From: CAMLKC01 sp035493555
Lineage (GTDB): Bacteria > Patescibacteriota > Saccharimonadia > Saccharimonadales > Saccharimonadaceae
NCBI GenBank assembly: GCA_035493555.1
Contig: DATJIC010000032.1
Location: 1 to 19,162 of the forward strand
DNA length: 19,162 nucleotides
Direction of reading: 5' to 3'
The position numbers were made by a program, and so were the translations under genes. Shown piece after piece: positions 7,330 to 15,108 of this stretch (positions are counted from its first letter, which is position 1; the number at the start of each line of letters is the position of its first letter). The notes under the pieces were generated by a model. The model had not been told where the DNA came from and searched no databases. It worked only from the letters and a program-made list of their open reading frames with translations.

Positions 7330-7358
7330 ATTGTACCAAATCGGCCCCTGTATGCCAA
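7330..7358 (-). promoter_or_regulatory. Strong promoter for tRNA-Thr(GGT)
   Basis: On the minus strand TTGGCA (7353-7358), a 17-base spacer and TACAAT (7330-7335) preceded by TGG form a near-consensus promoter with an extended -10. The predicted start is about six bases before the tRNA. Confidence 0.85.
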
Positions 7359-7369
7359 GTAGAGCGGGG

Positions 7370-7645
7370 TTATTTTTTACGCTGAGCTGCGCGGCGGATC
7401 GACGACAGCCGGACAAGCAAAGCCGACTGTAAAAGTGACCAGGCAATTGCATTAGCTAAAAACATAGCAGCACTAACGATTGCGACCGCCAGGATGTTCT
7501 GGCCAAGGTCACGGTTTAATAAGCCGACGATACCGGCAGTAACCAGCAGTAAAGCTGCAATAACAATATATGCATGCTGAAGCTTGGCGCGTTCGCTTGT
7601 CTTGGCATTCCAGGATGCTAAAGTTTCTTTTATTGATTCAAACAT
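7370..7645 (-). CDS. Small two-span membrane protein of unknown function
   Basis: The protein has 91 residues from ATG 7645. Two hydrophobic segments, roughly HAYIVIAALLLVTAGIVGLL and ILAVAIVSAAMFLANAIAWSLL, suggest a helical hairpin in the membrane, with a basic tail (RLSSIRRAAQRKK) probably on the cytoplasmic side. I recognise no family. A GTG two codons upstream (7649-7651) is also open, but AGAGGTG lies correctly for ATG 7645 and would overlap the GTG. It has its own near-consensus promoter, so it is expressed apart from the alpha-glucan operon upstream. Confidence 0.75.
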   Translation of the reverse strand: MFESIKETLASWNAKTSERAKLQHAYIVIAALLLVTAGIVGLLNRDLGQNILAVAIVSAAMFLANAIAWSLLQSALLVRLSSIRRAAQRKK

Positions 7646-7668
7646 GTTCACCTCTTCTTACTGAACAT

Positions 7669-7697
7669 ATTTTAGCATTATATGCTTACAATGTCAA
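7669..7697 (-). promoter_or_regulatory. Near-consensus promoter for the small membrane protein
   Basis: TTGACA (7692-7697), a 17-base spacer and TAAAAT (7669-7674) preceded by TGC. The -35 hexamer directly abuts the stop codon of the upstream gene (7698-7700). The predicted leader is about 17 bases and holds the Shine-Dalgarno. Confidence 0.85.
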
Positions 7698-8402
7698 TTA
7701 GCTTAGCTGTGCACGCTCATCAATCATAGCCGCTAGCCATAAGCCGTTTTGCAGTATTTTTGTTAAGAGAGGCAGGCTTGGGCGCTGGTGCCACGCGTAA
7801 ACATATAGGCAGCCGTCGGCAACCTCTATAGTAAGACCGCCAAAGTGATCCGCCATCCCTTTCGTCACGTCACTATCAAATAGCTTTTCTGCCGCAAGCA
7901 GCTTTGCGGGTTCGGTGTATATCGCATATCGCTCCGCAAAAGCGGATGACAGCCCGGCAAACATACCGACGGGAGGTTTTGCAAGGGTAGTGAACTTAGT
8001 AAAAAGCTGGGCATAAAACGTATCGCTGTGCGTATGCAACCCAATAAAAACATGTGGCAGATCTACTACTGTATGCAGGTCGAACGCCATAATAATCCAG
8101 TCCTGGGTTCGCGGTGCTTTCCCCGGAAAATGGATAGTATCCGTTCGCTCTACAACCGTTATGTCGTACCCCTTAAAAGAACCGATGCAGTAGTTATTGT
8201 CACGGTGTGTCGCCGACACGGTTAGGCCGCGGACAAGCCGGTGTTCGTCGTTGTGCTGATCGACATAACCAAAATAGACAAGCCCTGTTTTTTCGGCAAA
8301 CTGCATAAACACGCGCTTATGAAGCCGCGATTGCAGCACCTTAGCTGGGACAAATGCTTTCGTATAATACTTGGCGTTTCCGCGTACCGTTTTAAAATCC
8401 AT
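7698..8402 (-). CDS. Unrecognised protein coupled to the alpha-glucan operon
   Basis: This 234-residue protein has no family that I recognise. It is soluble, with no clear signal peptide or membrane span. Notable stretches are a basic N-terminus (MDFKTVRGNAKYYTKAFVP), a histidine-rich patch HVFIGLHTHSDTFYAQLF near the middle, and an aromatic C-terminal part (CLYVYAWHQRP). GGAG lies ten bases before the ATG, and the gene starts three bases after the GH15 stop with no promoter between, so it is the fourth gene of the GT4-GH57-GH15 operon. A role in alpha-glucan metabolism or its control is suggested by position only. Confidence 0.85.
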   Translation of the reverse strand: MDFKTVRGNAKYYTKAFVPAKVLQSRLHKRVFMQFAEKTGLVYFGYVDQHNDEHRLVRGLTVSATHRDNNYCIGSFKGYDITVVERTDTIHFPGKAPRTQDWIIMAFDLHTVVDLPHVFIGLHTHSDTFYAQLFTKFTTLAKPPVGMFAGLSSAFAERYAIYTEPAKLLAAEKLFDSDVTKGMADHFGGLTIEVADGCLYVYAWHQRPSLPLLTKILQNGLWLAAMIDERAQLS

Positions 8403-8405
8403 TGG

Positions 8406-10352
8406 CTATTTCTCCGTTACTGTGTCGAGCAGAGTAGCAAGGTACTCGGCATGACTCCAGGTGAGGGGAGCGACCGATATGAATGACCCGTCAATCGGGC
8501 TGATCTGCTCTGCCATGATTCCTGTCGTCAGAGTTGCACTTTTTTGCACCCAGTTAATCGTCTTCTTTGCCTCATCGTCCTTGCCTGTTTCTATATAGTA
8601 CTGAGCCAGCCAAAGAGTAGTAACAAACCACAGGTTGCCCGAATCCGCACCGTTAATGCGGTAATACTGGTCGTTTTCGTAGCGGGGCAAGCCGATTTTG
8701 CCTTGGTCTATGCCAAAAGTACGCTGGAGTGTCTCGACCGAGCTAGTTAGCTCGTCGCTGCCTACCGGGAAAAGCCCAAACATAAACGCCCCGAATATAC
8801 TCGAAACATCTATTGTTTCGTCGCATACTACCGCGCCGTCCTTTACTATCACGCCTTTATAAAACGATTGCCGAGTACTGTTGTACAAGTATTTGTGGGC
8901 AGCAACGGAAATATCATCAGCCGTGGAGCGCCATTTTACGGCACTGTCCGCATCCTCGGCCGCATCGGCAAGGTCGGCAGCCGCATTGAGGGCGGCATAG
9001 ACGAGCGACGTCGTGTAGGTGGTAATAAGGAAGTTTTCTTCCCATAGGTCGTAGCTTGGCCGTGGCAAACCGGTTGTCTTGTCTATAAAAGAGGCGAGAA
9101 AGTTTGCCATCGGAACCACCATTGTGTGGTAGAACTCGTTCAGGAGACGGGGACTCTTATGCATCTGGTAATACTGCGCAAAAATAAACAATACCAATGC
9201 CGTTTCATCCTCTTGGATAGGAGGTGAGACCAATCCGCCCTCATGGATATAAGGGTGCCAGCTGCTCCCAAGGGCGCCGTCGGCACGGTATTTGTGCATT
9301 AGGTAGCCGTCGGGCTGAAGTCCGCGCCGGCAAAACTCAAAAAAGCGGTAGGGTTCGTCAACGTAGCCCATTCTGATAAGCGGCCAAAGAACGTATGCCC
9401 CGTCACGCGGCCAGCAGTACGCATACGCGTCACGCGAGTAGTTAAGGACGGCCGTATCCGTACTGGCAATAACGGCACCCCGCTTATCGATTTGCGACTT
9501 AAGGATCATCGTGCTCCGAATAAAGTCCTCACGGTACTCCGGCGCCAGCTTATCGGCCACATGGACCGCCGGCTGCAGCCACGTTTTCCACCAATCGGCG
9601 GTCATATGAAGACGCTTAGGTACGCCTTCGCGCCGCACCTGCTTGTCAACATACAAGGCCTCACGTGTCGATGTTCCTGCCGCAATCCAATAGTGTATCC
9701 TTTGAGAGCTATGCGCCGCAATACTCATTCGGAACCGCAAAGTAGAATCAACACGGCCATGTTCGACATTACAAAAGCTCAGTTCGCCGTCATCGGCATC
9801 ACGGTATGTTCCTTCACGGCCTTCGATACCGAACAGGCCGATAGTATGTTGGTCAAAAGGCTTGCCGTCCTGGGTAGTGCCCGATACAATAAACGCGCGC
9901 CGTCCTCTATAGTGAAGGATGCCGTCGTTGTCGGGTAGGTACTGTGCCGTATCTGTATTGCTCCGCGCGTCGCCAATATCAAATGCCTGGTGCATAAATA
10001 AACGGATGTCGCGGGTCTGATCGCGCATATTAATAACATGGATGTTCCGTATAAAAGCGCTAATATTGGCATCAACAAGGTCATCCATCTCGAGCAAAAT
10101 ACCTAAATTGTTGTTTTTTGCCACTGTATGGCCAATGAGAGCTCGGTGCGGATAGCGGAAGGTAAGCTCCCACGAGCCGTCGTCGAGCCAACTTACGACA
10201 CCATCGACCCATACACCCACACGGTGTCTAAGGGATTGGCCCGCTGCATGGTTTTCCAGCCCGACATAGGGGAAATAAAAGTCATGAACCAGGCCGAATT
10301 TATTGATTCCGACATGAAGCTCGCCGTTGCTTAAAACGATTGGTCTAGCCAT
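8406..10352 (-). CDS. Glycoside hydrolase family 15 (glucoamylase-like)
   Basis: The 648-residue enzyme has the bacterial/archaeal GH15 layout: an N-terminal beta-sandwich domain (about 1-260) and an alpha/alpha-barrel catalytic domain. Catalytic-domain landmarks are YCWPRDGAY at 312-320, PPIQEDETA at about 377-385 (holding the expected general acid, E381 or E383), and GIMAEQ at 611-616 with E615 as candidate general base. GH15 enzymes release glucose from the non-reducing ends of alpha-glucans. No signal peptide is seen, which favours an intracellular substrate. GGAGG precedes the ATG by nine bases, and its first eight bases overlap the GH57 end. It could act on glycogen, malto-oligosaccharides or trehalose; I cannot tell which. 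Confidence 0.92.
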   Translation of the reverse strand: MARPIVLSNGELHVGINKFGLVHDFYFPYVGLENHAAGQSLRHRVGVWVDGVVSWLDDGSWELTFRYPHRALIGHTVAKNNNLGILLEMDDLVDANISAFIRNIHVINMRDQTRDIRLFMHQAFDIGDARSNTDTAQYLPDNDGILHYRGRRAFIVSGTTQDGKPFDQHTIGLFGIEGREGTYRDADDGELSFCNVEHGRVDSTLRFRMSIAAHSSQRIHYWIAAGTSTREALYVDKQVRREGVPKRLHMTADWWKTWLQPAVHVADKLAPEYREDFIRSTMILKSQIDKRGAVIASTDTAVLNYSRDAYAYCWPRDGAYVLWPLIRMGYVDEPYRFFEFCRRGLQPDGYLMHKYRADGALGSSWHPYIHEGGLVSPPIQEDETALVLFIFAQYYQMHKSPRLLNEFYHTMVVPMANFLASFIDKTTGLPRPSYDLWEENFLITTYTTSLVYAALNAAADLADAAEDADSAVKWRSTADDISVAAHKYLYNSTRQSFYKGVIVKDGAVVCDETIDVSSIFGAFMFGLFPVGSDELTSSVETLQRTFGIDQGKIGLPRYENDQYYRINGADSGNLWFVTTLWLAQYYIETGKDDEAKKTINWVQKSATLTTGIMAEQISPIDGSFISVAPLTWSHAEYLATLLDTVTEK

Positions 10353-11574
10353 CCAGCAACCCTCCGTAACGGTGGCTTTCCATCAACCGGTAGCGGACAT
10401 CCCGAAGCGCGTTCATAAAGTATAAAAATGCATCGTACGGCGAGTCGTACGGGCTAAAGTATGCGTGGACATCACCATCGGTGAACCACTTGGTACACAT
10501 GTAGTAAACATGGTCGGAAGTTTGTAGTTTTCGCCAGTCGTCAACAAGTGCCTGGTCGCCACTATGTAGAATATCTTCTTCAAGCGCGTAAAGGTGGCGC
10601 AGTGCCTCGTGCTGCATACTGTTGCCAAGCCAGGCCGTAAGATCACGTTCGGCGTCCGCCCAGGTGACCGTATGAGGCATATCGATCTCGCCAGCAGAAT
10701 CATGCGTATCGATCGCTTCGCTTGTCGTGTAGAACGTATTGTCGGGGTTAGAAAGCCACTTGCCAACAAAGTTTTCAAAAAAATCAAAGATCCCGGTGTC
10801 GTGCCATTGGTGCTCGCCAAATGTTTCGTAGTCCATGAACAGATTAATGAGCGGGCTGTCGGCAATCGACGCATTTGCCCATTCGCTGTATGTATCAGCA
10901 GTCAGTGGCCATTGCTCCCACGCCTTGTTACTAAAGCGGAAAGCGAGGTCATCGCTAAGGCGATAGTTTTTTAAAAGAAGCGCAATCTTCTCGGTGCCAA
11001 CAGGCCGATACACGTAGTTAGGGCTGCGCCATCCTAAAATAGGGTCCCAACCTTCAGCAAGGATGCCTTTAAAACCATAGCCTTCCGCCCATTTGGCAAG
11101 GCTGTTATTGTAAGCAAGCTCCGTATTACGGAAAACACTTGTCTCAACCCCAAAAAGCTCACGGATTTTATCACGGTGCATCTCTACCTGACGTTCGAAT
11201 TCTTCCAAACTGTAAAAGAAAGCTAGGCTGTGATAATACGTTTCAGAGACGATCTCCACCCGGCCGGTAGCCACAAGACGCTTAAAACTATCCAGAACAT
11301 CCGGCGCCCATTTTTCTGCTTGTTCTATAAACGTTCCCGTAATACTTAGCGAGACTTTAAACTCGGGGTGCGTAGCCAGCAGCTTTTCAAGCAGTGCGTT
11401 CATTGGCCGGTATGACTTATCGGCAACCTTATGAAGAATCTTCTGGTTATCGCGGTCGCTGCCATCATGTTCCTGGAAGTAGTCGTGGCGCTCGGCCGTG
11501 TCGAAGACGCTGTATTTGCGTACCCGAAGCGGCTGGTGGACGTGCAGGTACAAAACGATACCGCGCTTGCTCAT
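10345..11574 (-). CDS. Glycoside hydrolase family 57 (alpha-amylase/glucanotransferase type)
   Basis: The 409-residue protein shows the GH57 conserved regions: HVHQPLR at 11-17, ETYYHSL at 111-117, FRNTELAY at 148-155 with E152 as the expected nucleophile, and LFMDYETFGEH at 245-255 with D248 as the expected acid/base. GH57 members hydrolyse or rearrange alpha-1,4-glucan chains. There is no signal peptide, so it is probably cytoplasmic. GGAG lies seven bases before the ATG, and start and upstream stop overlap as ATGA, so it is coupled to the GT4 gene. Its length fits amylase-type members rather than the longer branching enzymes. Confidence 0.93.
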   Translation of the reverse strand: MSKRGIVLYLHVHQPLRVRKYSVFDTAERHDYFQEHDGSDRDNQKILHKVADKSYRPMNALLEKLLATHPEFKVSLSITGTFIEQAEKWAPDVLDSFKRLVATGRVEIVSETYYHSLAFFYSLEEFERQVEMHRDKIRELFGVETSVFRNTELAYNNSLAKWAEGYGFKGILAEGWDPILGWRSPNYVYRPVGTEKIALLLKNYRLSDDLAFRFSNKAWEQWPLTADTYSEWANASIADSPLINLFMDYETFGEHQWHDTGIFDFFENFVGKWLSNPDNTFYTTSEAIDTHDSAGEIDMPHTVTWADAERDLTAWLGNSMQHEALRHLYALEEDILHSGDQALVDDWRKLQTSDHVYYMCTKWFTDGDVHAYFSPYDSPYDAFLYFMNALRDVRYRLMESHRYGGLLDG

Positions 11575-12794
11575 GCTGCCACTCCGCTACCAGCCTTCGC
11601 GTAAAGGGCCATACAGTCGCGGGCGACATCATGCCAAGAAATGCGGGCATACTCGTGTTTTACATTGGCGCGCAGTTCGTGAGCTAGGGAAGGCGAAGTG
11701 GCAATACCGACAATTTGATCGGCAAGAACGTCGATATCCCAAAAATCATAACGGAAAATATTGTGAAGTACCTCGCCAACGCCGGATTGTTTGGTAATAA
11801 TTAAAGCCGAATTATAATGCGCCGCCTCTAATGCCGTAAGGCCAAACGGCTCACTCACCGAGCTCATAACAAAAATATCTGCAACGTTATACGCATCGCG
11901 CCACTGTTTGCCGCGCACAAAACCCGTAAAAAAGACTTTGTCGGCGATACCGAGATCGGCCGCAAGGCTAATAAGTTCATTGCGCTGTTCGCCGTCTCCC
12001 GCAAACAAAAAAACCAAACGGTCGTGCTTTTCGCTGGCACGCGCCGCCGCTCTTATAAAATGAGTCAATCCTTTTTGTATGGTAAACCTCGTTACGGCGG
12101 ACACTACTGTATAACCCTCTTCTTTAAGTGATTCAAGATATTTGTAGGTGCGACGATCGTAGTCATACCCATCCAGCGAGGCAACATCGATAGCGTTATA
12201 TATCACTTCGATCTTGTCCGCAGGGATATTGTACTTTTTAATTATGATATTCTTTGTGACGTTGCTCACAGCTATGATTCGATCAGCCATCATAAGGCCC
12301 TGGTACTCAATTTCATGAACGAGGGGGTTGCCTGCGTCGGTACCGGAGCGGTCAAACTCGGTTGCGTGAACATGCACTATAAGGGGAGCATTGGTTAGTT
12401 CTTTGGCGCGCATACCCGCCTCCATAGTCAGCCAGTCGTGCGCATGAATAGCGTCGGGCGCCTGCTTTTTTACCAGCTGCTCAACAAATTTTACGTAACG
12501 CTTTTGTACGCCGCGCATGTCATGGAGATCTTTCATATCTACTTCGTCGAGACCAAGCTGACGCAGGTGCTTGCTGTCGTACGCACCCATTAATCCGTAC
12601 CGTGCAAGCGGCTCAAGGTGGGTTGCCCCGTGAACGGTCATAAAGTCAGTATCTGGGTGAGTTGCAGTATAAGGAACGACAAAGTCTATTGATGCGCCTT
12701 GTATCGCCAAGGCTTTAGACATGTGATAACATGCCACGCCAAGTCCACCACTATTGTGCGGAGGGAGCTCCCACCCGAGCATCAATATCTTCAT
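11571..12794 (-). CDS. GT4/GT5-like glycosyltransferase, probable alpha-glucan synthase
   Basis: From ATG 12794 the protein has 407 residues in a GT-B fold. The N-terminal domain opens MKILMLGWELPPHNSGGLG, with a glycine-rich loop as in glycogen synthases. HAHDWLT is at 117-123. In the C-terminal domain SEPFGLTALEA at 314-324 is the E-x7-E motif (E315, E323) that binds the nucleotide sugar. An upstream in-frame ATG (12887) opens a longer frame, but the promoter -10 lies at 12859-12864, downstream of it, so that start cannot be on the transcript. The chosen ATG has no nearby Shine-Dalgarno (AAAGGAG is about 25 bases off). As first gene of an operon with GH57 and GH15, it likely extends an alpha-glucan. 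Confidence 0.88.
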   Translation of the reverse strand: MKILMLGWELPPHNSGGLGVACYHMSKALAIQGASIDFVVPYTATHPDTDFMTVHGATHLEPLARYGLMGAYDSKHLRQLGLDEVDMKDLHDMRGVQKRYVKFVEQLVKKQAPDAIHAHDWLTMEAGMRAKELTNAPLIVHVHATEFDRSGTDAGNPLVHEIEYQGLMMADRIIAVSNVTKNIIIKKYNIPADKIEVIYNAIDVASLDGYDYDRRTYKYLESLKEEGYTVVSAVTRFTIQKGLTHFIRAAARASEKHDRLVFLFAGDGEQRNELISLAADLGIADKVFFTGFVRGKQWRDAYNVADIFVMSSVSEPFGLTALEAAHYNSALIITKQSGVGEVLHNIFRYDFWDIDVLADQIVGIATSPSLAHELRANVKHEYARISWHDVARDCMALYAKAGSGVAA

Positions 12795-12858
12795 CTTGTC
12801 ATGTCCGGACCATGCGTCGTCCGATGCTCCTTTTTTCTTACCTGCGTTCGTTGACCTC

Positions 12859-12887
12859 ATTATAGGACTGCGCTTATGCTTTTGCAA
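12859..12887 (-). promoter_or_regulatory. Promoter of the alpha-glucan operon
   Basis: TTGCAA (12882-12887), a 17-base spacer and a perfect TATAAT (12859-12864) on the minus strand, with predicted start near 12852. The leader to ATG 12794 is about 58 bases. This placement rules out the two upstream in-frame ATGs (12887 and 12860). Confidence 0.75.
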
Positions 12888-12912
12888 CAGCCTAAGGCGG
12901 GTTTGTTAAATT

Positions 12913-14088
12913 TTACACATCACATAAATCACAATCGCTGTCGTGGACGTTCTGAGCCCGCCAGGCGCTCATTGCTTGGTTTCGGGAGAGCAATTTCATA
13001 AGGCGGCGCAGCTCACTCAACCGGTGCAGGTAAAAGCCGACTTTGCCGGCCGCATAAATATTATATTTCTCCACATACGCCCACTTTTCGCCAACAGGAA
13101 CACTTACTGCAACCGGATGCGGACGGTAGATCCTCAGCGCCTGGCCGGTCGCTTTTCTTGTTAAGTGGTCGGCAATATAAGTTGCTTCGTTAAGTGCGGT
13201 CTGAGCATGGCCAGCATACGCTACGGCTGCGTTATCACCAAGCACATAGATATTCTCACCAGTCTCAAAATACTGGTTTACGACGACACGTCCGTCATCA
13301 TTCCGCTCAAAATCATGGCTTTGCCGGGCAAAAAAAGGATTATTTTGTGAGCCAGAGGTCCACACGACCGTGTGAGCGGGTATCTTTTTACCATCAATAG
13401 TAACGGAATCTTTGGTAAGCGACTCGACGCGGTGGTTGGTAATAATTTTAACGCCTAGTTTTTTTAAACGCGTGCTCATTTTTTTGCTTGCCGTTTTTGA
13501 AAGGTTAGGAACGAGCCGGCTTTCTTTTTCAACCAGGGTTATGGTCATTTTCATACGGATAGTGTCGTGGGCACGGGCAACTTCGCGAAGGTAACTCCCT
13601 AATGCACCGGCAAGCTCCACGCCAGTTAGTCCACCCCCAACGATAACATAGGTCTTATTGGGGTGCCTGCTTGACGCGACATCATCATGGATATGGTGTT
13701 TTAGCCGTCTTACTTGGTCGAGCGTTGCAATACCAAAACTGTGCCGCCGAAGCCCCTCGATACCAAAGTAGTCCGTCACTGTCCCGATTGCTATTACCAG
13801 TTCGTCGTATTTTATTTTTGAAGCTTCGCAGACAACCGTTTTTCGGGCTGAATCAACCGACACCATACGGTCCTGTACCACAGTTACGTCGTGATGTAAC
13901 GCAAATATATCCTTTAGGCTGATCACTGAACTTTGCGCGTCACGTCCAGTAGCCACTTGGTAAAGGGTTGCGTGGTGCAGAAAATACGGTTCGTCTGAAA
14001 CAAGCGTAATTTGCCCCAGCTGCTTTTTGCTCAGCTCCAGCGCTGCTTTTACCCCTGCGAATCCGCCTCCAACAATGACCGTATGCAT
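12913..14088 (-). CDS. Type-II NADH dehydrogenase (NDH-2-like flavoprotein)
   Basis: The 391-residue pyridine-nucleotide:disulfide-oxidoreductase-fold protein has an FAD-binding GGGFAG at 7-12, an NADH-binding GGGLTGVELAG at 151-161, and the second FAD motif NIYVLGDNAA at 279-288. NDH-2 moves electrons from NADH to quinone at the membrane face without pumping protons. The C-terminal part (YNIYAAGKVGFYLHRLSELRRLMKLL) could be the amphipathic membrane-binding segment. The extreme tail, DSDCDLCDV, holds two close cysteines, which is unusual. No quinol oxidase gene is in the window, so the electron acceptor is unknown. A perfect TATAAT lies 19 bases upstream, giving a leader of about 12 bases without Shine-Dalgarno. 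Confidence 0.88.
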   Translation of the reverse strand: MHTVIVGGGFAGVKAALELSKKQLGQITLVSDEPYFLHHATLYQVATGRDAQSSVISLKDIFALHHDVTVVQDRMVSVDSARKTVVCEASKIKYDELVIAIGTVTDYFGIEGLRRHSFGIATLDQVRRLKHHIHDDVASSRHPNKTYVIVGGGLTGVELAGALGSYLREVARAHDTIRMKMTITLVEKESRLVPNLSKTASKKMSTRLKKLGVKIITNHRVESLTKDSVTIDGKKIPAHTVVWTSGSQNNPFFARQSHDFERNDDGRVVVNQYFETGENIYVLGDNAAVAYAGHAQTALNEATYIADHLTRKATGQALRIYRPHPVAVSVPVGEKWAYVEKYNIYAAGKVGFYLHRLSELRRLMKLLSRNQAMSAWRAQNVHDSDCDLCDV

Positions 14089-14107
14089 ATATGCTTATGG
14101 TAGCAAA

Positions 14108-14113
14108 ATTATA
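14108..14113 (-). promoter_or_regulatory. -10 element of the NDH-2 gene
   Basis: TATAAT on the minus strand, in the context CGGTATAAT; predicted start is about 12 bases before the ATG. No good -35 is visible. The site lies in the divergent gap shared with the MscS gene. Confidence 0.6.
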
Positions 14114-14153
14114 CCGGGAGAGCAAAGGTGTATCATTTTTAGATAGCCCTAGG

Positions 14154-14159
14154 TAAACT
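14154..14159 (+). promoter_or_regulatory. Possible -10 element of a leaderless MscS gene
   Basis: TAAACT matches four of six -10 positions and ends six bases before ATG 14166. The overlapping TATAGT (14159-14164) is too close to serve. Weak on its own; supported by the absence of any Shine-Dalgarno. Confidence 0.35.
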
Positions 14160-14165
14160 ATAGTT

Positions 14166-15107
14166 ATGCTCGATAAAACCATTAGCCAAATTACATCGGA
14201 CGTATCCCGCTTTTTGTCACAGCCTAACGCGTTTAGATCCGTCCTTATTCTTATTGCCTCAATTATTATCGCCTACTGGCTAAGCCACTTTATAGCGAAG
14301 GCCATTATAAAACTGGCCCAAATAGTCGCTGTCCATTCCGACAAAGAATCTGATGACGAGCGTCAGATCCGCCTGCGCCAGATAGAAACCTACCTTAGCG
14401 TCACGGTTGCTATTACCCGGGTGGCGCTCGTAACCATTGTGGCGTTTATCGCCTGGCGTATCTTTAGCCCGACTTCATCGAGCAGCAGCGTTGCAGCTAT
14501 TGGTGCTGGTACGATCTTTATCGTTATTGCGGGCCAGACCATCGGGCCGTTGCTGCGTGACGTTACGGCAGGCGCCACGATGATCGTGGAGAAATGGTTT
14601 AATGTCGGTGATTTTATTAAGGTAGAGCCGTTCTGGGATGTCTCCGGTGTAGTAGAGCGGTTTACACTTCGCTCCACACGCATCAGGCAACTAAGTGGTG
14701 AGGTGGTATGGATCCACAACCAGCAGATTACTGCCGTGCATGTCTCGCCAAGAGGTGTCCGGATGATGGCTGTCGATATTTTTGTCCGTGACCGCGCCGA
14801 GGGTGAAAAAGAAATTGAACATGTTATTGGCACCGTACCTACAGGCCCTACAATGCTCGCCCGGCCGCTTCGTATTAAATATGCCGAACGATGGGACGAC
14901 GAACTGTGGCGGATCACCGTCGTAGGTGAAACCCCTCCAGGCCGTGAATGGCTTATTGAAAAGTATTTTATTAGTGCACTTAAGGATATTGATGAGGGCA
15001 AGAAAAAAGCCGACCGCATTTTTATACACGAGCCGATTGCCCGCTTCGCCGATCCTGCAGCAGACCGCAGGTTTAAGCGCGCAGTGCGCGTTAAAAAAGA
15101 TTCGTAG
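14166..15107 (+). CDS. MscS-family mechanosensitive ion channel
   Basis: The 313-residue membrane protein fits the small-conductance mechanosensitive channel family, which vents ions when membrane tension rises after hypo-osmotic shock. Three hydrophobic spans lie at about 22-45, 76-100 and 108-145. The third has the Gly/Ala-rich pore pattern AAIGAGTIFIVIAGQTIGPLLRD, followed by the MscS beta-domain entry VEKWFNVGDFIKVE. The cytoplasmic domain is shorter and more basic at the end than in E. coli MscS. No Shine-Dalgarno is present and a possible -10 lies six bases upstream. Its stop lies one base from the stop of the convergent PAP2 gene. Confidence 0.9.
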   Translation: MLDKTISQITSDVSRFLSQPNAFRSVLILIASIIIAYWLSHFIAKAIIKLAQIVAVHSDKESDDERQIRLRQIETYLSVTVAITRVALVTIVAFIAWRIFSPTSSSSSVAAIGAGTIFIVIAGQTIGPLLRDVTAGATMIVEKWFNVGDFIKVEPFWDVSGVVERFTLRSTRIRQLSGEVVWIHNQQITAVHVSPRGVRMMAVDIFVRDRAEGEKEIEHVIGTVPTGPTMLARPLRIKYAERWDDELWRITVVGETPPGREWLIEKYFISALKDIDEGKKKADRIFIHEPIARFADPAADRRFKRAVRVKKDS

Positions 15108-15108
15108 G

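Noticed and set aside
9492..9938. A 148-codon plus-strand frame opposite GH15
   Set aside because: Antisense to the conserved GH15 domain, with no start signal.
10413..10874. A 153-codon frame within the GH57 gene
   Set aside because: An alternative frame of a well-supported GH57 gene with no recognisable product.
14390..15019. A 209-codon open frame antisense to the MscS gene
   Set aside because: Its composition (Ser/Thr/Ile-rich runs) mirrors the complement of the MscS codons; it has no Shine-Dalgarno, while MscS has clear family motifs.
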